Source of the DNA: an uncultured Collinsella sp.
GTDB taxonomy: Bacteria; Actinomycetota; Coriobacteriia; Coriobacteriales; Coriobacteriaceae
Assembly (NCBI GenBank): GCA_902494135.1
Contig: CABUSE010000032.1
Coordinates: 1-11,918 of the forward strand
Length of the DNA stretch: 11,918 nucleotides
Direction: 5' to 3'
Below, piece by piece: positions 1 through 6,108 of the stretch. The position numbers were made by a program, and so were the translations under genes. Under the pieces are notes generated by a model. The model was not told the origin of the DNA, made no database searches, and saw nothing but the letters and a program-made list of their open reading frames with translations. Position 1 is the first letter of the stretch. Every line of letters starts with the position of its first letter.

Positions 1-63
1 CACGCCCGCGCGGAGGAGCTCGGTGTTGCAGTCGGCGACCTCGAACGGCGTCACGACTTTCAT
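1..63 (-). CDS. Unrecognised gene downstream of hisI, N-terminal 21 codons only
   Basis: An open frame starts with ATG at 63 and runs off the left edge of the window. It reads MKVVTPFEVADCNTELLRAG followed by V. The ATG overlaps the hisI stop codon in an ATGA arrangement (60-63), and a GGGGGAG ribosome binding site lies four bases upstream, inside the end of hisI, so it is very probably translated by coupling to hisI. The expected partner here would be hisE (phosphoribosyl-ATP pyrophosphohydrolase), but these residues do not resemble the HisE N-terminus I know, so I do not assign it. The visible part shows no signal peptide or membrane segment. Its function is unknown from this sequence, and it belongs to the his operon by position. 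Confidence 0.6.
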   Translation of the reverse strand, partial: MKVVTPFEVADCNTELLRAGV

Positions 64-401
64 CGCACTCCCCCTTCCACGCGCTTAAAGAAGCAGGTAC
101 GGTTGCCGGTATGGCAGGCTGGACCCGGCGAGTCGACCTTGACCAGCAGTGTATCGCTATCGCAGTCGGCCCAGAGCTCCTTGACCTCCTGCATGTTGCC
201 GCTCGTCGCGCCCTTATTCCAGAGCTCTTGGCGGCTGCGGCTCCAAAACCACGTGGTACCGGTCTTGAGCGTCAACCCCACCGATTCCTCGTTCATCCAA
301 GCAACCATAAGCACCTCGCCGGTGTCATATTGCTGAACCACACAAGGGATCAATCCTTTGGCGTCGTATTTAAGATCCGCTGGAGTAGTAATTTCTCTCA
401 T
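60..401 (-). CDS. hisI: Phosphoribosyl-AMP cyclohydrolase (HisI)
   Basis: HisI opens the adenine ring of phosphoribosyl-AMP, the third step of histidine synthesis, in the cytoplasm. The 113-residue protein has the full family pattern: VLMVAWMN near 30-37, FWSRSRQELWNKG at 52-64 followed by TSGN, and the metal site ADCDSD at 78-83 with D79, D81 and D83 for Mg and C80, C96 and C103 as expected Zn ligands (GPACHTG at 93-99, then C103). The length fits a stand-alone cyclohydrolase; there is no fused HisE domain as in many enterobacteria. The ATG at 401 is preceded by GGGGA about seven bases upstream. It lies 153 bp downstream of hisF, separated by a structured element, and overlaps the next gene by four bases. 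The identification is secure. Confidence 0.96.
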   Translation of the reverse strand: MREITTPADLKYDAKGLIPCVVQQYDTGEVLMVAWMNEESVGLTLKTGTTWFWSRSRQELWNKGATSGNMQEVKELWADCDSDTLLVKVDSPGPACHTGNRTCFFKRVEGGVR

Positions 402-436
402 TTCAATTCCCCAATTTAAACATCACATGTCGGCGA

Positions 437-536
437 GGGTTGTCCAGGTGCCGCAGGTTGCCACGAAAGAGGAGCGACGCGTACTTTGGTACGCGAGCGA
501 CGGTTTGAGCGGCAAGATGCGGTGCCTGGACAAGCC
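437..536. repeat. Large foldable element between hisF and hisI (structured RNA or palindromic repeat)
   Basis: The 153-bp gap between hisF and hisI holds nested inverted repeats. TTGTCCAGG (440-448) pairs with CCTGGACAA (525-533), CCGCA (451-455) with TGCGG (518-522), TTGCC (458-462) with GGCAA (511-515), and CGCGTAC (478-484) with GTACGCG (489-495) around a four-base loop. The bases between the first two stems (449-450 and 523-524) give two G-U pairs if the plus strand is RNA and mismatches if the minus strand is. Position 463 with 510 gives a G-U pair only on the minus strand. The transcribed strand is therefore undecided. It could be a cis-acting RNA or processing site ahead of hisI, an independent small RNA, or a mobile palindromic repeat. 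No T-tract follows the outer stem, so a simple terminator is unlikely. Confidence 0.6.
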
Positions 537-554
537 GCAGCGCAGCCCGCAGCA

Positions 555-1337
555 CTAGAAGTCCAACCTCACAGGAATACCTTGAGAGGCCATATACTCT
601 TTGACTTCGCGAATGCTGAAGGTTCCAAAGTGAAAGACGCTCGCCGCCAGCACGGCATCGGCCTCGCCCTCGATCACGCCCTCAGCGAAATGCTCGAGCG
701 TGCCCACGCCACCGCTCGCGATGACGGGGATTGGCACCGCGCGCGCCACGGCGCGGGTGAGCGCCAGGTCAAAGCCAGCCTTGGTGCCGTCGCGATCCAT
801 GCTGGTCAGCAGGATCTCGCCGGCGCCGCGGCGAGCCGCCTCCTCGGCCCACGCCACCGCATCGATACCCGTGGCGTTGCGGCCTCCTGCGGTAAAGACC
901 TCCCACTTGTCGGCACCGGATGCTCCGGGCAAGCCGACGCGCTTGGCATCGATCGCCACAACCACGGCCTGGCTGCCAAACGCCGCGGCAGCCTGGCTGA
1001 TCAGCGACGGATCGCGCACAGCCGCCGAGTTGAGCGACACCTTGTCGGCACCGGCGGCAACCATGGTGCGCATGCCCGCCAGGTCGCGAAAGCCGCCGCC
1101 CACGGTATAGGGAATGGCCAGCTCCTCGGCCGCATGCGCCGCCATCTCGATAGTCGTCGCACGGTTATCGCTCGTCGCGGTAATATCCAAAAATACGACC
1201 TCGTCCGCACCCTCGCGGTCGTAGGCGCGGGCCAGCTCCACCGGATCGCCGGCATCGCGCAAGCTCACAAAGTTGACGCCCTTGACCACACGGCCGTCCT
1301 TGACGTCCAGGCAGGGAATTACGCGCTTGGTAAGCAT
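555..1337 (-). CDS. hisF: Imidazole glycerol phosphate synthase, cyclase subunit (HisF)
   Basis: HisF is the (beta/alpha)8 barrel that joins ammonia from HisH to PRFAR, yielding imidazole glycerol phosphate and AICAR. The 260-residue protein begins MLTKRVIPCLDVKDGRVVKG and carries the two catalytic aspartates, D11 in CLDV and D130 in VAIDAK. It also has the phosphate-binding loops TVGGGFRD near 78 and VIASGGVG in the C-terminal half, and the TSMDRDGTKAG segment. Length is normal for the family. The ATG at 1337 sits three bases after the hisA stop, with GGAGGAG at the end of hisA serving as its ribosome binding site, so hisA and hisF are translated in step. Its partner HisH is encoded two genes upstream. 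The identification is secure. Confidence 0.98.
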   Translation of the reverse strand: MLTKRVIPCLDVKDGRVVKGVNFVSLRDAGDPVELARAYDREGADEVVFLDITATSDNRATTIEMAAHAAEELAIPYTVGGGFRDLAGMRTMVAAGADKVSLNSAAVRDPSLISQAAAAFGSQAVVVAIDAKRVGLPGASGADKWEVFTAGGRNATGIDAVAWAEEAARRGAGEILLTSMDRDGTKAGFDLALTRAVARAVPIPVIASGGVGTLEHFAEGVIEGEADAVLAASVFHFGTFSIREVKEYMASQGIPVRLDF

Positions 1338-1340
1338 GGG

Positions 1341-2084
1341 CTACTCCTCCCCTCGAGCGGCGGCCAGCGCCTGGGCCAGCGTAAAGTTGCCCTCGTAGAG
1401 CGCACGACCGGTAATGGCGCCTTCAATCGCGCCCTCGCCCACCGCGGCCAGCGCGCGGATGTCGTCGAGCGTCGAGATACCGCCCGACGCCACGACGGGA
1501 AAGCCCGCGACCTGCGCCACATGGCGATACGCCGCCACATCGATGCCCGTCTGCATGCCATCACGCGCGATGTCGGTATACACCAGATGCTTAAAGCCCA
1601 GCTCGGTAAGCTGCGCCACGGCATCGTCGAGTGCCACGCCCGCGCCGTCGCGCCAGCCGTTCACCTTAACCTGGCCGTCGCGCGCGGCAATGTCGGCGAC
1701 CAACAGCTCGCCAAAGCCCTGGGCCGCCACCTCAGCAAAACCCGGCTCGGTCACGAGCACGGTGCCCAGCGCAATGCGGCGAGCACCATAGCCTGCCAGC
1801 TCATCGATGCGTGCGAGTGAGCGAACGCCGCCGCCCACGTCCACGGACAGACCGTCGACGCCGCAGATGGCCTTAATCGCCGCCGAGTTGGCAGCGCATG
1901 TGTCCTCGTCCTCGCCAAAGGCAGCGGACAGGTCGACGACATGCACCCAGCTTGCGCCCTGCTCGGCAAACGAGCGGGCGACGGCCACGGGGTCATCGGA
2001 ATATACCTTGCAGCGGTTGCGGTCGCCGCGCTCCAGGCGCACAACCTTGCCGCCGATCAGATCGATTGCGGGAAACAGGATCAT
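1341..2084 (-). CDS. hisA: ProFAR isomerase (HisA)
   Basis: HisA is a (beta/alpha)8 barrel that converts ProFAR to PRFAR by an Amadori rearrangement, the substrate for HisHF. The 247-residue protein starts MILFPAIDLIGGKVVRL, with catalytic D8 in AIDL and the second catalytic aspartate D131 in VADIAARDGQVKVNGW. It also has VDVGGGVRS at 81-89, TDIARDGMQTG at 170-180 and VASGGIS near the C-terminus. I considered the dual-function PriA of actinobacteria, which also does the TrpF reaction. The sequence alone does not settle this, and the arrangement is equally that of ordinary HisA. The ATG at 2084 overlaps the hisH stop codon by four bases (ATGA), so the two are translationally coupled. Confidence 0.95.
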   Translation of the reverse strand: MILFPAIDLIGGKVVRLERGDRNRCKVYSDDPVAVARSFAEQGASWVHVVDLSAAFGEDEDTCAANSAAIKAICGVDGLSVDVGGGVRSLARIDELAGYGARRIALGTVLVTEPGFAEVAAQGFGELLVADIAARDGQVKVNGWRDGAGVALDDAVAQLTELGFKHLVYTDIARDGMQTGIDVAAYRHVAQVAGFPVVASGGISTLDDIRALAAVGEGAIEGAITGRALYEGNFTLAQALAAARGEE

Positions 2085-2782
2085 CGGCCAACCTCCTCGA
2101 CGATGTTGACGAAGTTCTTAAGGATGCGCTGACCCAGCGCGGAGGATTTCTCGGGATGGAACTGGCAGCCCCACACATTGCCGTGGCGCACGATGCACGG
2201 GAAACTCCGTGTATAGTGCGTGCGCGCCAACACATCGGTGACATCGACGTCGCCGGCCACCGCGTAGCTGTGGGTGAAGTACATATTGGCGCCCTCGGCA
2301 AAACCGGCGAGCAGCGGATCGGCCGCGCCGGCAGGCGTCATGTGCACCTGATCCCAGCCCACGTGCGGGACCTTCAGACGGCTCGACTCCAGGTGCGTGC
2401 ACGAGCCACGCATGATGCCCAGGCCATCGACCCAGGGACCGCCGGCCTGCTCGGAGGCATCGTCGTCCGCGTCCACGCCCTCGTCCGCAGGCACGCCCTC
2501 GTTGCCACGCTCAAAAAATAGCTGAAGACCCAGGCAGATGCCGAGCAGCGGAGTTCCGGCGGCAACGGCATCGAGCACGGCCACCTCCTCGCCGCTCTGG
2601 CGCATAAAGGCGATCGCGTCATAGAACGCGCCCACGCCCGGGATGACCAGGCCGTCGGCGTTGCGGATCTGCTCCGGATCGTCCGATGTGCAGGCGGCGG
2701 CACCGGCGCGCGCAAGCCCGCGCACGACGCTCGACAAGTTGCCCTTGTGGTAGTCGACCACCACGATCTTCGGTTCGCCCAC
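2081..2782 (-). CDS. hisH: Imidazole glycerol phosphate synthase, glutaminase subunit (HisH)
   Basis: HisH is a class I glutamine amidotransferase that releases ammonia from glutamine and channels it into HisF. From the chosen GTG start the protein has 233 residues: IVVVDYHKGNLSSV at 6-19, the oxyanion region PGVGAF at 48-53, nucleophile C83 in GICLGLQLFFE, VPHVGWDQV at 138-146, and H209 and E211 in QFHPEKSS completing the triad. I chose GTG at 2782 because GGAGGGG lies four bases upstream and the family N-terminus begins there. The open frame continues upstream into hisB and the palindrome, but those residues have no HisH character. An acidic stretch at about 94-115 (NEGVPADEGVDADDDASEQA) makes it longer than the usual 200 or so residues. 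It overlaps hisA by four bases. Confidence 0.94.
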   Translation of the reverse strand: MGEPKIVVVDYHKGNLSSVVRGLARAGAAACTSDDPEQIRNADGLVIPGVGAFYDAIAFMRQSGEEVAVLDAVAAGTPLLGICLGLQLFFERGNEGVPADEGVDADDDASEQAGGPWVDGLGIMRGSCTHLESSRLKVPHVGWDQVHMTPAGAADPLLAGFAEGANMYFTHSYAVAGDVDVTDVLARTHYTRSFPCIVRHGNVWGCQFHPEKSSALGQRILKNFVNIVEEVGR

Positions 2783-2786
2783 GCGA

Positions 2787-2793
2787 CCCCTCC
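2787..2793 (-). promoter_or_regulatory. Ribosome binding site deciding the hisH GTG start
   Basis: The minus strand reads GGAGGGG here, four bases before a GTG codon that begins the conserved HisH N-terminus. No ATG in frame lies close to the family start, so this site is the main reason for placing the start at 2782. It is just downstream of the palindrome that separates hisB and hisH. Confidence 0.75.
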
Positions 2794-2807
2794 ACTTCTC
2801 ATCATCC

Positions 2808-2848
2808 AAAACCACCACAAAGGTGCCTGTCCCCTTCGTGGTGGTTTT
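2808..2848. repeat. 41-bp palindrome between hisB and hisH, REP-like
   Basis: Two perfect 11-base arms, AAAACCACCAC (2808-2818) and GTGGTGGTTTT (2838-2848), enclose a second short stem (AAGG 2820-2823 with CCTT 2833-2836) and the loop TGCCTGTCC. The core motif GGTGCCTGTCCCC resembles short palindromes I recall from intergenic repeats tied to REP-associated tyrosine transposases; that comparison is from memory and unverified. The base of the stem gives a run of four T on both strands, so it could also act as a weak bidirectional terminator, reducing expression of hisH onward. The hisB to hisH gap of 79 bp is unusual in an operon whose other junctions are mostly a few bases, which fits an insertion. 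Confidence 0.65.
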
Positions 2849-2861
2849 ACCCTTGTGACGG

Positions 2862-3449
2862 TTACAGCGAGCCCTTGGTGCTGGGGATGCCCTGCACGCG
2901 GGGATCGAGCTCGCAGGCGTGGCGCATCGTGCGGCCCACGGCCTTAAAGGCGGCCTCGATAATGTGATGCGAGTTGCCGCCCGCCAGCTCGCGCACGTGC
3001 AGCGTAAGTTTGGCATCGCGCGCAAAGGCATAGAAGAACTCGACGGCCAGCTCAGTATCGAAGCTGCCCACGCGCTCGGTCGGCACGGGCAGCTCGCAGT
3101 AGGCCTGGCCGCGACCCGAAATGTCCACAGCGGCCATCACGAGCGTCTCGTCCATGGCGATCGCCGCATCGGCAAAGCGCGTAATACCCGCTTTGTCGCC
3201 CAGCGCCCGGCAAAACGCCTCGCCCAGCACAATGCCCGTGTCCTCGACGGTATGGTGCGCATCGACTTCCACATCGCCTACCGCATGCACCGTCAAATCG
3301 AACAGGCCATGGCGGCCAAAGGCGTTGAGCATGTGGTCGAAAAACGGCACGCCGGTCGAGATATCGCACGTACCGGTTCCATCCAGGTCGAGTTTGACGA
3401 CAATGTCGGTCTCCCCCGTCTTGCGGGTCACCTCGGCATAACGGCCCAT
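2862..3449 (-). CDS. hisB: Imidazoleglycerol-phosphate dehydratase (HisB, monofunctional)
   Basis: HisB dehydrates imidazole glycerol phosphate to imidazole acetol phosphate, the substrate of HisC. The 195-residue protein has the Mn-binding family motifs in order: FFDHMLNAFGRHG near 36-48, DAHHTVEDTG near 63-72, SGRGQAYCELP in the middle, NSHHIIEAAFKA near 158-169 and the C-terminal IPSTKGSL. The length is that of a stand-alone dehydratase; the histidinol-phosphatase domain fused in enterobacteria is absent, so that step needs another gene outside this window. The ATG at 3449 follows directly on the hisC TAG with no bases between, and GGAGGAG at the end of hisC serves as its ribosome binding site. 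The identification is secure. Confidence 0.97.
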   Translation of the reverse strand: MGRYAEVTRKTGETDIVVKLDLDGTGTCDISTGVPFFDHMLNAFGRHGLFDLTVHAVGDVEVDAHHTVEDTGIVLGEAFCRALGDKAGITRFADAAIAMDETLVMAAVDISGRGQAYCELPVPTERVGSFDTELAVEFFYAFARDAKLTLHVRELAGGNSHHIIEAAFKAVGRTMRHACELDPRVQGIPSTKGSL

Positions 3450-4565
3450 CTAGATCTCCTCCTTCACCAGCACGGCAAACGCAGCCAGCACCTCGTCGTT
3501 TTCCTGTGGGGTACCCACGGTGATGCGTAGGCAGTCCGCGAGCCCCGGCGCATAGCTAAAGTCGCGCACCAAAATCGAATACTCGTCGCGCAGGCGCTCA
3601 CGCACGCGCGTGGCATGCGGCGTGCGTACGAGCACAAAGTTCGCCGTGCTCGGCCATACCTCCACGGGCAGGCCTTCGGCAGCCATCGCGCGCAGGGCGC
3701 ACAGCTCGCGCTCGCGCTCGGTTGCGACCTGCGCCACCACGGGCGCGTACGCATCGCGGGCACGCACGCAGGCAAGCGCGGCGGCCTGGCTCAGCACATT
3801 GACCGAATAGATCTGGCGAATCGCCGCGAACACGTCGATGACTTCCGGCGCCGCGATCACGTAACCCAGACGCGTACCGGCAGCGCCAAACGCCTTGGAC
3901 AACGTATGCAGAATCACCAGGTTGGAATGCTCGGCGATAAGCCCCTGCGCCGTGGTGGCCGCGCCAAACGAATCGTCGGCAAACTCAACGTAGGCCTCGT
4001 CGACCATTACCATGCCGGGGCACGCATCGCACAGCGCCGCGACAAAGTCGAGCGGCGCCACGTCACCCGTGGGGTTATTGGGCGAGGTCACGATTGCCAG
4101 GTTGCACTCGGGCGCCGCCGCAAGCACGGCTGTCTGATCGAGCTCAAAGGTCGCCGGGTCGCGCCACACGTCGCGCACCTCGGTCTGGCACAGAGACGCA
4201 AAGAAGGCATACTCGCTAAAGCACGGCGGGCAGTTGAGCAGGGTCCGTCCCGCGCCGCCAAACGCCAACAGGTAGTTATAGAGCAGCTCGTCGCCGCCGT
4301 TGCCCACGCAGACATTCTCGCGCGCCACACCATGCCAAGCGGCAAGCTCGTCGCGCAGGTCGTTGGACATGGGATCGGGATAGCGGTTGAGCGGTGTGGC
4401 AGCCAAGGCCGCATCAACCGCCTCGCGCACGCCAGCCGGCACGGGATAGGTGTTCTCGTTGGCCGAAAGGTTGATGCGTGTGGGCGTAAAGTTGGGATCG
4501 TAGGGCTCAATGCCGGCCAAGCAGGGCTGGACGAGCTCCTTCATACGGGGCGTGAGCTCGGCCAT
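3450..4565 (-). CDS. hisC: Histidinol-phosphate aminotransferase (HisC)
   Basis: HisC is a PLP-dependent fold type I aminotransferase that converts imidazole acetol phosphate to histidinol phosphate with glutamate as amino donor. From ATG 4565 it has 371 residues. Motifs in order are LSANENTYPVP at 33-43, RYPDP at 61-65, VGNGGDELL at 87-95, TSPNNPTG at 160-167, VDEAYVEF at 188-195, and LSKAFGAAGTRLGY at 222-235 with the PLP lysine K224. CLRITVGTPQEND lies near the C-terminus. The frame is open for 33 more codons into hisD, but AAGGAGG (4572-4578) six bases before this ATG and the family start support the shorter form. One base separates it from hisD, and it abuts hisB, so it is in the core operon. 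The identification is secure. Confidence 0.96.
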   Translation of the reverse strand: MAELTPRMKELVQPCLAGIEPYDPNFTPTRINLSANENTYPVPAGVREAVDAALAATPLNRYPDPMSNDLRDELAAWHGVARENVCVGNGGDELLYNYLLAFGGAGRTLLNCPPCFSEYAFFASLCQTEVRDVWRDPATFELDQTAVLAAAPECNLAIVTSPNNPTGDVAPLDFVAALCDACPGMVMVDEAYVEFADDSFGAATTAQGLIAEHSNLVILHTLSKAFGAAGTRLGYVIAAPEVIDVFAAIRQIYSVNVLSQAAALACVRARDAYAPVVAQVATERERELCALRAMAAEGLPVEVWPSTANFVLVRTPHATRVRERLRDEYSILVRDFSYAPGLADCLRITVGTPQENDEVLAAFAVLVKEEI

Positions 4566-4566
4566 A

Positions 4567-6003
4567 TTAGGCCTCCTTGCCAGTCGCGCCGGCGCCATCC
4601 GCGCTTGCAGCCGCCAGGTCCACGCCCTCGGCAACCGTCGCCACGGCGTCGCCCGGCCAGGCAACCTTGGTCAGGTCGGCCGCGGCGAGCGACTCGGCGC
4701 TCACGGCATCCTCGCCCTGCTCCAACACGCGGCGGCGCAGCGCGGCGGAAAGCGCGTGTGCCCACAGACCCTCGGCCTCGGCCAGGCGCTGCGTGGCGGG
4801 AGCGTCGGAGAGCAGGCCCTCAGGCGTATAGCAAATGACACTCGAGCGCTTGACGAACTCCTCCACCGAAAGCGGGTTGGAGAACATGGCCGTGCCGCCG
4901 GTCGGCAGCGTGTGATTGGGGCCGGCAACGTAATCGCCGAGTGGCTCGGAGCTCCAAGCGCCCACAAAGATGGCGCCGGCGTTGCGAATACCGCCAAGCA
5001 GGCCCATCGCATCCTTGCAGTGCAGCTCCAGGTGCTCGGGCGCCACGGTGTTCACCGCCTCGACGGCAGCCGCCATGTCAGCTGCCACCACGATGGTGCC
5101 CTCGTTATCGAGTGAGGCGCGTGTGATCTCGGCACGCGGCGACTGCGCTACTAGAATGTCGATGCCCGCCTCGACCTCGCGCGCAAACTGCTCGTCGCAG
5201 GTCACCAGATAGCAGGCCGCCAGCGGATCATGCTCAGCCTGGGCCATCAGGTCGGCCGCGACCACCATGGGCTTGGCCGTGGCGTCGGCCAGCACGCAGA
5301 CCTCGGAGGGACCGGCGACCATATCGATACCCACATCACCCGAGACAATCTGCTTGGCAGCGGCGACAAAGGCGTTACCCGGGCCGGTAATCTTGTCGAC
5401 ACGCGGAATGGTCTCGGTACCGTACGCCAGCGCGGCCACGGCCTGGGCGCCGCCCACCATATAGATCTCGTCCACGCCGCCGAGCTTGGCGGCCGCGAGC
5501 GTATACGGGCTAATCAGGCCATCCTTTTGCGGCGGGGTTACCATGACCACGCGTTTGACGCCGGCCACCTTGGCGGGAATGACGTTCATAAGCACGGTGG
5601 AAGGGTACTGTGCACGACCGCCCGGCACATAGATACCGGCCGCAGCAAGCGGGGTCACCTTAACGCCGAGCATCGTGCCGTCCGGGCGCGTGGTAAACCA
5701 GCTCTGCTCGACCTCGCGCTGGTGGAACTCGCGAATCTGGCGTGCAGCCTTTTCGAGCGCCGCGACAAAAGCGGGATCGAGGCCTTCGAGCGCGGCATCG
5801 ATCTGCTCTTGCGGCAGACGGAAGCTCTGCAGCTCAACACCATCAAAACGCTGACAGTAATCGCGCACCGCGGCATCGCCGTTAGCACGCACGTTGGCCA
5901 CGATATCGCGGGCGGCGTCGACGATGTTTTGCGGCAGCACGCCCTTGCGGTTGAGCTGGTTGGTAACGAGGCGCTCCCCGGGAGCAAGCTTGATGGTCTT
6001 CAT
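4567..6003 (-). CDS. hisD: Histidinol dehydrogenase (HisD)
   Basis: HisD carries out the last two steps, oxidising histidinol to histidine with two NAD and a Zn ion. In the 478-residue protein I see GIYVPGGRAQYPST at 123-136, the NAD region MVGGAQAVAALAYGT at 182-196, ITGPGN at 205-210, AGPSEV at 230-235, AQAEHDP at 254-260 (Q255 and H258 as metal-site residues), APEHLELH at 321-328 with catalytic E323 and H324, GDYVAGPNHTLPTGG at 356-370 (metal D357), and WAHA with metal-site H416. The residues after about 430 are an alanine-rich, low-complexity tail beyond the usual family end of about 430. The ATG at 6003 has GGGGA eight bases upstream. It ends one base before hisC. A hairpin separates it from hisZG upstream. 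Confidence 0.97.
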   Translation of the reverse strand: MKTIKLAPGERLVTNQLNRKGVLPQNIVDAARDIVANVRANGDAAVRDYCQRFDGVELQSFRLPQEQIDAALEGLDPAFVAALEKAARQIREFHQREVEQSWFTTRPDGTMLGVKVTPLAAAGIYVPGGRAQYPSTVLMNVIPAKVAGVKRVVMVTPPQKDGLISPYTLAAAKLGGVDEIYMVGGAQAVAALAYGTETIPRVDKITGPGNAFVAAAKQIVSGDVGIDMVAGPSEVCVLADATAKPMVVAADLMAQAEHDPLAACYLVTCDEQFAREVEAGIDILVAQSPRAEITRASLDNEGTIVVAADMAAAVEAVNTVAPEHLELHCKDAMGLLGGIRNAGAIFVGAWSSEPLGDYVAGPNHTLPTGGTAMFSNPLSVEEFVKRSSVICYTPEGLLSDAPATQRLAEAEGLWAHALSAALRRRVLEQGEDAVSAESLAAADLTKVAWPGDAVATVAEGVDLAAASADGAGATGKEA

Positions 6004-6036
6004 ATCGGTATCCCCTATCGGTCGAGGTTTTGTTCG

Positions 6037-6081
6037 AAAAACGAGAGACCGGGCGGCGGCGTCAGTCGGCCCGCCGCCCGG
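6037..6081 (-). terminator. GC-rich hairpin with T-run between hisZG and hisD
   Basis: CCGGGCGGCGG (6049-6059) pairs perfectly with CCGCCGCCCGG (6071-6081) around an 11-base loop. On the minus strand the stem is followed, after TCTCTCG, by five T (complement of 6037-6041). The seven-base gap before the T-run makes it a suboptimal intrinsic terminator, so partial read-through into hisD is likely; a stability or processing hairpin is the alternative. It lies in the 105-bp gap downstream of hisZG, where the rest of the operon is far more compact. Confidence 0.5.
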
Positions 6082-6108
6082 ACGTTGGGGCGCCCGTGCG
6101 TGCTCGCG

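Noticed and set aside
486..1820. Plus-strand open frame of 444 codons opposite hisF and hisA
   Set aside because: It has the same composition signature of an antisense shadow, with no ribosome binding site or motif; hisF and hisA are unambiguous on the other strand.
2783..3031. Upstream extension of HisH to 316 residues
   Set aside because: The added residues come from another frame of hisB and from the palindrome; the GTG at 2782 has a good ribosome binding site and matches the family start.
4566..4664. Upstream extension of HisC by 33 codons
   Set aside because: The extra residues are an arginine- and proline-rich shadow of hisD; AAGGAGG is placed for the ATG at 4565.
3615..4838. Plus-strand open frame of 407 codons opposite hisC
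   Set aside because: It is antisense to hisC and part of hisD, ends in a low-complexity proline- and arginine-rich tail and has no domain signature.
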